A stretch of DNA of 35,532 nucleotides from an uncultured Gemmiger sp. (lineage in GTDB: Bacteria; Bacillota; Clostridia; Oscillospirales; Ruminococcaceae), in assembly GCA_949295035.1 (NCBI GenBank), contig CASFJO010000054.1, positions 1 to 35,532 on the forward strand, read 5' to 3'. Within the stretch, counting starts at the first letter, position 1. Every line of letters begins with the position of its first letter. The notes below the pieces were generated by a model. It was given only the letters and a program-made list of their open reading frames with translations. It did no database searches and was not told the origin of the DNA. Below are positions 31,214 through 35,532 of the stretch, in pieces. A program made the translations under genes and the position numbers.

Positions 31214-31271
31214 TTGTTCCGGCCCCCGCCGGGATGGTATAATGATACGAACGGGGCACGGCCCCGCTCAA
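31214..31271. promoter_or_regulatory. Divergent promoters of azlCD and the HAD phosphatase
   Basis: Rightward: TTGTTC (31214-31219), 18 bases, then TGGTATAAT ending at 31243. Leftward: TTGAGC (complement of 31266-31271), 18 bases, then TATCAT (complement of 31242-31247). The two -10 boxes share two bases, so the polymerases would exclude one another. The leftward one is the less certain. Confidence 0.5.
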
Positions 31272-31331
31272 CGAACCATGATACACGCAACCGGGCGAAA
31301 AGGCAAGTGCCCGGACAAGGAGGGATCCCTC

Positions 31332-32144
31332 ATGACCATCACCGCCGTGGCACTGGACCTGGACGGCACCCTGCTGCCCCGGGGCGGCAAACAGCTCTCC
31401 GCGCGCGCCGTGGCCGCCCTGCGCGCTGTGCAAAGCAGCGGCGTGCGGGTCATACTGGCCACCGGCCGCGCCGCCTGCGCCGTGCCGCCCGGGATGCTGG
31501 GAGCCTTCGCGCCCGACGCGGCGGTGTATTCCGGCGGGGCGCTGGTGCTGGACCGGGAGGGGCGGACCCTGGCCGCCCGCTGCCTGGACGACCAGCAGAT
31601 GTACGCCCTGGTGGACTGGTGCGAGGACTACGACTACCCGCTGGCCTTCGCCTATCCGGAGGCCTACTACGCCTACGTGGGCTACGACCGGCTGGCCGGC
31701 TTCTACCCGGCGGGGATGCTGCGGGACGGGGAGGACCAGGACCGCCACCTGGCGGGCAAGCCCTTCGCCGCCCAGTGCGCCATGCCGCCGGAGGGGGCGG
31801 CGGGCTTTGAGGCCCGGCACGGGCACCTGGGGCTGCGGCTGATCCCCTTTGCTCCCGGCCGGTACGACGTATGTCCGCCCGGCGCCGACAAGGCAGCGGG
31901 GGTGCGGGCCGCGCTGGAGGCATTGGGCCTTTCCCCCGAGGGCCTGGCCGCCGCCGGCGACGCGGAGAACGACCGGCCGATGCTGGCGCTGGCGGCGCTG
32001 CCGGTGGCGGTGGAGACCGCGCCGGAGCCGGTGCGCGCCGCCGCCCGGCTGACCGTGCCCGGCCCGGAGCGGGAGGGGGTGGCCGCCCTGCTGGAGCGGC
32101 TGGCCGCCGGAGCAGAAAACGGGACACTCGTTAACTTTTTGTAA
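31332..32144 (+). CDS. Cof-type HAD-IIB phosphatase
   Basis: This 270-residue cytoplasmic hydrolase has motif I ALDLDGTLL (catalytic Asp pair), motif II ILATGR, a conserved Lys (DKAAGVRAAL) and motif IV AAGDAENDRPML. The C2 cap lies between motifs II and III. Such proteins dephosphorylate sugar phosphates, FMN or PLP; the substrate cannot be read. AAGGAGGGA precedes the ATG at 31332; the longer frame upstream crosses the promoter. It probably forms its own transcript. Confidence 0.92.
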   Translation: MTITAVALDLDGTLLPRGGKQLSARAVAALRAVQSSGVRVILATGRAACAVPPGMLGAFAPDAAVYSGGALVLDREGRTLAARCLDDQQMYALVDWCEDYDYPLAFAYPEAYYAYVGYDRLAGFYPAGMLRDGEDQDRHLAGKPFAAQCAMPPEGAAGFEARHGHLGLRLIPFAPGRYDVCPPGADKAAGVRAALEALGLSPEGLAAAGDAENDRPMLALAALPVAVETAPEPVRAAARLTVPGPEREGVAALLERLAAGAENGTLVNFL

Positions 32145-32161
32145 AGGCGGGGCCCGGCGCG

Positions 32162-32190
32162 TTGCTTTTTGCGCCCAAACCGCATACAAT
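32162..32190 (+). promoter_or_regulatory. Promoter of the xpaC-telA operon
   Basis: TTGCTT (32162-32167), 17 bases and TACAAT (32185-32190) lie 39 bases before the xpaC ATG. Confidence 0.7.
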
Positions 32191-32229
32191 AGGACTATAC
32201 CGGCGGACAAGCCGGAAAAGGAGAATGCC

Positions 32230-32889
32230 ATGAGCAGATGGGTGGAAAAACGGACCCGGCCGGTATTGCCGGTGTATTTTGCGGGGGCGGTCTGGCTGCT
32301 GGCCGGGCTGGTGCTGCCGCTGTACCGCCTGTGGGCGCTGGCCGTGACCGCGGCGGCGAGCGCGGCGGTCTGGCTGATCGCCCGCCGCCTGTGCCCGGAC
32401 CGCATCACCCGGGTGGAGATGCCCTTCATGACCGGGCGGGAGGACGCGGACGAGATGCTGGGATCGGTGCAGCAGAAGCTGGCTGATCTGCACCGGCTGG
32501 ACGAGGCCATCCCGGACACCGCCCTCTCCGCCGCGATCCGGCGGATGGAGGCCGCCGGCCGGGGCATCCTGGCCGAGGTGGAGGCCCATCCGGAAAAGGC
32601 GCCTCAGATCCGGCGGTTCGCCAACTACTACCTGCCGGACGCGGTGCGTATTCTGGAACTGTACGCCCGGCTGGAGGGGCAGGACGTGCAGGGCGGCAAC
32701 GCCGCTTCGGTGCGCCGGGAGGTGGAGACCAACGCCGCCAGCATCGCCACCGCTTTTGAAAATCAGCTTGACAGCCTGTTTGCCGCCGACGCGCTGGATC
32801 TGAGCGCCGACCTGGAAGTGCTGAACGGGATGCTGCGGGGCCAGGGGCTGACCGGCAGCGAGTTCGCAAACCGGTCCCAGGACAAGTAA
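32230..32889 (+). CDS. xpaC: XpaC-like protein (5-bromo-4-chloroindolyl phosphate hydrolysis family)
   Basis: This 219-residue protein has two N-terminal membrane helices (about residues 13-53). A cytoplasmic alpha-helical domain follows, with AIPDTALSAAIRRMEAAGR, NYYLPDAVRILELYARLE and FENQLDSLFA. This is the XpaC pattern, nearly always next to telA. Despite the name no phosphatase active site is known in it. AAAAGGAGAA precedes the ATG. telA follows after 45 bases. Confidence 0.88.
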   Translation: MSRWVEKRTRPVLPVYFAGAVWLLAGLVLPLYRLWALAVTAAASAAVWLIARRLCPDRITRVEMPFMTGREDADEMLGSVQQKLADLHRLDEAIPDTALSAAIRRMEAAGRGILAEVEAHPEKAPQIRRFANYYLPDAVRILELYARLEGQDVQGGNAASVRREVETNAASIATAFENQLDSLFAADALDLSADLEVLNGMLRGQGLTGSEFANRSQDK

Positions 32890-32934
32890 AGCGCGCGCCT
32901 TTCCCGGCGCGAGATAAGAAAGGACGATTGGATT

Positions 32935-34098
32935 ATGGAGGAAAAAGTGACCTTAAGCCTGGACGGCCTGGACGCCGCCCCCGCCGCGCCTTCCCTGACG
33001 CTGGACCCGCTGGGCGACGCCGCCGCCGCTGAAGAGAAGGCCGAACCCAAGATAGAGCCGGTGACGGTGGAGGATACCCCCCTGACCCCGGAAGAACAGA
33101 AGATGGTGGACGATTTTGCGGAGAAGATCGACATCACCAACAGCCAGATCGTGCTGCAGTACGGCGCGGCCAGCCAGAAGAAGATCAGCGATTTCAGCGA
33201 GGCCGCCCTGGACAAGGTGCGCACCAAGGACATGGGCGAGGTGGGGGATATGCTCACCAGCCTGGTGACCGAGCTGCAGAATTTTGACGCGCTGGAAGAG
33301 CAGCCCAAGGGCTTCCTGGGCCTGTTCAAACGGGCGGGCAACCAGCTGGAGGAGATGAAGACCCGGTACAACAAGGTGGAGACCAACGTGGACCGGATCG
33401 AGGGTATGCTGGAGGCCCACCAGGTACAGCTGATGAAGGACATCGCCATGCTGGACAAGATGTATCAGCTGAACATGACCTACTTCAAGGAACTGAGCAT
33501 GTATATCCTGGCCGGCAAGAAGAAGCTGAAAGCCGTGCGGGAGGGCGAGCTCGCGGCCGCCGAGGCCAAAGCCCGTTCCAGCGGTCTGCCCGAGGACGCC
33601 CAGGCGGCCCGGGACCTGGCCGATCTGTGCAGCCGGTTTGAGAAAAAGCTGTACGATCTGGAACTGACCCGCAACATCTCGCTGCAGATGGGGCCCCAGA
33701 TCCGCCTGATCCAGAACAACAACACCGTTATGGCGGAAAAGATCCAGAGCAGTATCGTCAACACCATCCCCCTGTGGAAAAACCAGATGGTATTGGCGCT
33801 GGGGCTGGCCCACAGCCAGCAGGCGATCAACGCCCAGCGGGCGGTGACCAACATGACCAACGACCTGCTCAAGAAGAACGCCGCCGCCCTCAAACAGGGC
33901 ACCATCGAGGCGGCCCGGGAGTCTGAGCGGGGCATCGTGGACATCGAGACCCTGCAGGCCACCAACCGCAGCCTGATCGAGACGCTGGACGAATTGAAGA
34001 AGATCCAGACCGAGGGCAAGGAGAAGCGCGCCGCCGCCGAGCAGGAGCTGGGCCGCATCGAGGGCGAGCTGAAACAGAAACTGCTGGAGCTGAACTGA
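32935..34098 (+). CDS. telA: TelA/KlaA toxic anion resistance family protein
   Basis: This 387-residue, mostly helical cytoplasmic protein is of the TelA family, linked to tellurite and, in some bacteria, cell-envelope antibiotic resistance. Family features include EEQPKGFLGLFKRAGNQLEE, YNKVETNVDRIEGMLEAHQ, and IRLIQNNNTVMAEKIQSSI followed by NTIPLWKNQMVLALGL. Coiled-coil segments occur after residue 120 and near the end. AAAGGA precedes the ATG. The lemA-like gene begins one base after its stop, so the unit is translationally coupled. Confidence 0.94.
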   Translation: MEEKVTLSLDGLDAAPAAPSLTLDPLGDAAAAEEKAEPKIEPVTVEDTPLTPEEQKMVDDFAEKIDITNSQIVLQYGAASQKKISDFSEAALDKVRTKDMGEVGDMLTSLVTELQNFDALEEQPKGFLGLFKRAGNQLEEMKTRYNKVETNVDRIEGMLEAHQVQLMKDIAMLDKMYQLNMTYFKELSMYILAGKKKLKAVREGELAAAEAKARSSGLPEDAQAARDLADLCSRFEKKLYDLELTRNISLQMGPQIRLIQNNNTVMAEKIQSSIVNTIPLWKNQMVLALGLAHSQQAINAQRAVTNMTNDLLKKNAAALKQGTIEAARESERGIVDIETLQATNRSLIETLDELKKIQTEGKEKRAAAEQELGRIEGELKQKLLELN

Positions 34099-34099
34099 G

Positions 34100-34759
34100 A
34101 TGGCCGCACAGAGAGACTTTGAGCCGTCGTCGTCGGCCTTTGACCCGGGTGAGGTGGGATTTGACGCCGCCTCCGGCCTGCCCGCGCTGGGAAAGGCGGA
34201 GGGCAGGCTGCCCGCGCCGCTGCGCCGTCCGCTGACTGCCCGGATCGTTGCCCTGGCGCTGGCGCTTGTGGCGGTGGTGGGGCTGGGCGGCGGCAAGCTG
34301 GCCGCCAAGGCGGCCGATACCGCGGCCCTGTATGAGCGGGGGATGCGGGGGGATGGGGTGTCCATTGCCTCCGATCTGACCGCCCGGGCCAACGCGGCCG
34401 CCAACATCCTGACCCTGGGCGAGGGCCTGCTGGGGCAGGAAGACGCGCTGGTGGCCGGTGCCCGCGCCGCCCTGGACGATCTGAACGCGGCCGAGGGCCC
34501 CGCGGCCCGGTACGAGGCCAACGCCCGTCTGGCGTCGGCGGTGGACGCGCTGTACCAGCAGCTGGCCCCGAAGGCAGAACAGGCGGGAAAGGCGGATATG
34601 CTGCAGACCCAATGGAGCGAGTTCCTGTCCCGCCAGGACATCATCCGGCATGACGGATACAATGAGGCGGCCCAGGCCTTCAATGAGACGCTGCGCGGCT
34701 TTCCGGCCGTGCTGCTGGGCCGGATCTGGCAGATCGAAGAAGTGGAGTTGTTTGCATGA
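34100..34759 (+). CDS. LemA-like membrane protein
   Basis: This 219-residue protein has an N-terminal unstructured region, a membrane helix (RIVALALALVAVVGLGG, about residues 46-64) and a helical domain. The end YNEAAQAFNETLRGFPAVLL matches the LemA pattern (YN-x3-x-FN...FP). LemA proteins are membrane-associated and of unclear function. The N-terminal extension of about 45 residues before the helix is longer than usual. The ATG at 34100 is one base after the telA stop; the stop overlaps the next start (ATGA). Confidence 0.8.
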   Translation: MAAQRDFEPSSSAFDPGEVGFDAASGLPALGKAEGRLPAPLRRPLTARIVALALALVAVVGLGGGKLAAKAADTAALYERGMRGDGVSIASDLTARANAAANILTLGEGLLGQEDALVAGARAALDDLNAAEGPAARYEANARLASAVDALYQQLAPKAEQAGKADMLQTQWSEFLSRQDIIRHDGYNEAAQAFNETLRGFPAVLLGRIWQIEEVELFA

Positions 34760-35532
34760 AAAAAAGCAAGGCATTATGGGGGAGCATTCTGGTGGTCGGG
34801 CTGCTCGCTGTTACCGTGTTCGTGATCTACAGCGCGGTGAAACCCTCCGGCGCAGAGGGAACGGTAGACTACAGCCGGGCGGACCTGACCCCCTCCGACG
34901 CCTGGTATGTGACCGACGCGGCCGGGGTGCTCAGCGCCGATACCGAGGCATGGCTGGCCGCATTGGGAGACGATCTCTACCACAATGTGCGCGAGTGCGA
35001 ACTGGTGGTGGTGACGGTGGGCTTTACCGGCAACAAATCCACCGAGGACTATGCCTATGATCTGTTCAACGACTGGCAGATCGGCAACGAGGGCACCAAC
35101 CGGGGCGTGCTGCTTCTGGTGGTGCCGGGCGCGGAGGATTACTGGTGCGTGCAGGGCGCGGGTCTGGAGACACGCCTGCCCACCAGCAGCATCAGCCGCA
35201 TTTTGCAGCAGTACATGGAACCGGATTTCGCGGCGGGCAACTACGACGCGGGGGTGCGCGCCACGGCGGCCGCCCTCTACGATGAATTGGCCGCGTCCTT
35301 CGGGGTGGACCGCAGCGCCAGCCAGGTGCAGACGGCCGGTGCGGTGCAGGCAGATCCTTCCGGCGGGCGCGCGCCGGCCGGGCGTGTGTCCACCCCGGCA
35401 ACGGTCGTTCTGGGTGCGGCGGCCGAGCTTCTGCTGATCCCGCTGCTGGCGGTGGTGCTGCTGGTCGTGGTGGTGATCTCGTTGCTGATCCCCCGGCGGC
35501 GGGCGGTCTTCCCGGGGCGGCGGCTTTACCCG
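34756..35532 (+). CDS. TPM-domain (YgcG-like) membrane protein, 3' end outside window
   Basis: The frame is open from the ATG at 34756 to the window end (259 codons). There is an N-terminal membrane segment (ILVVGLLAVTVFVIYSAV), then a TPM domain: YVTDAAGVLSADTEAWLAAL, NEGTNRGVLLLVV and a VQGAGLE turn. A Pro/Ser linker and a second membrane segment (LLIPLLAVVLLVVVVISLLI) follow, then a basic end. TPM proteins are implicated in photosystem repair in plants and are often next to LemA in bacteria. ATGA overlap with the lemA-like gene couples their translation. Confidence 0.88.
   Translation, partial: MKKSKALWGSILVVGLLAVTVFVIYSAVKPSGAEGTVDYSRADLTPSDAWYVTDAAGVLSADTEAWLAALGDDLYHNVRECELVVVTVGFTGNKSTEDYAYDLFNDWQIGNEGTNRGVLLLVVPGAEDYWCVQGAGLETRLPTSSISRILQQYMEPDFAAGNYDAGVRATAAALYDELAASFGVDRSASQVQTAGAVQADPSGGRAPAGRVSTPATVVLGAAAELLLIPLLAVVLLVVVVISLLIPRRRAVFPGRRLYP

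Noticed and set aside
31199-31331. T-box or other amino-acid riboswitch controlling azlCD
   Set aside because: The leader is too short and has no T-box sequence or terminator.
1-35532. CRISPR array, insertion sequence, prophage or tRNA genes
   Set aside because: I read the gaps on both strands and found no spaced direct repeats, transposase, integrase or cloverleaf-like sequence.

Overview
The window reads as a chromosomal segment of a GC-rich, Gram-positive anaerobe. The inference of a clostridial, Oscillospiraceae-like gut commensal rests on three things seen here: strong AAAGGAGG-type ribosome binding sites; Firmicutes-type genes (Gls24/YloU, a FakA-like DAK2 protein, PepV-type dipeptidase, XpaC/TelA, an MscL with a zinc ribbon); and an Rnf operon in the clostridial order C-D-G-E-A-B. 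Codons mostly end in G or C, genes are tightly packed, and no gap between genes exceeds 300 bases. I see no rRNA, tRNA, CRISPR array, insertion sequence or phage gene. Many promoters share an extended -10 box of the form TGGTATAxT.

Left part (1-10,349): the tail of an unknown proline-rich protein and a low-molecular-weight tyrosine phosphatase run rightward and converge on a MATE efflux pump. A long leftward series follows, in transcription order: an orphan solute-binding lipoprotein, a Gls24-like protein, a FakA-like DAK2 protein, RecG helicase, an MBL/beta-CASP ribonuclease-like protein, then the MATE pump. The MATE pump has its own promoter, a possible 27-residue leader peptide and an attenuator-like terminator. 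A CBS-pair protein runs rightward from 9,897.

Middle part (10,350-23,900): a 40-residue protein behind a structured leader, a GT8 glycosyltransferase, NAD(P)H-hydrate dehydratase, a 4Fe-4S aldo/keto reductase with a small membrane protein, MscL, an AGCS sodium/amino-acid symporter, and a four-gene leftward operon (two CydDC-like ABC exporter halves, a YgbA-like Cys-rich protein and a DUF454 membrane protein). The PepV-like dipeptidase and a GT39-like membrane protein run rightward.

Right part (23,900-35,532): a 42-residue membrane protein, then the complete rnfCDGEAB operon for the Rnf ferredoxin:NAD+ oxidoreductase. Its RnfG is more than twice normal size because the FMN-binding domain is repeated three times. 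Repeats 1 and 2 are about 86% identical in DNA, and the third has lost the flavinylation consensus. RnfE carries an extra four-cysteine tail. Then come azlCD (branched-chain amino-acid export) and, divergently, a Cof-type HAD phosphatase. Last is an xpaC-telA-lemA-like-TPM cluster, whose final gene runs off the end of the window.

The strongest candidates for something undescribed are the triple-FMN RnfG and the leader-peptide/attenuator arrangement in front of the MATE pump. The repeated CTAAC motifs at the CydDC-YgbA-DUF454 promoter are a third, weaker one.
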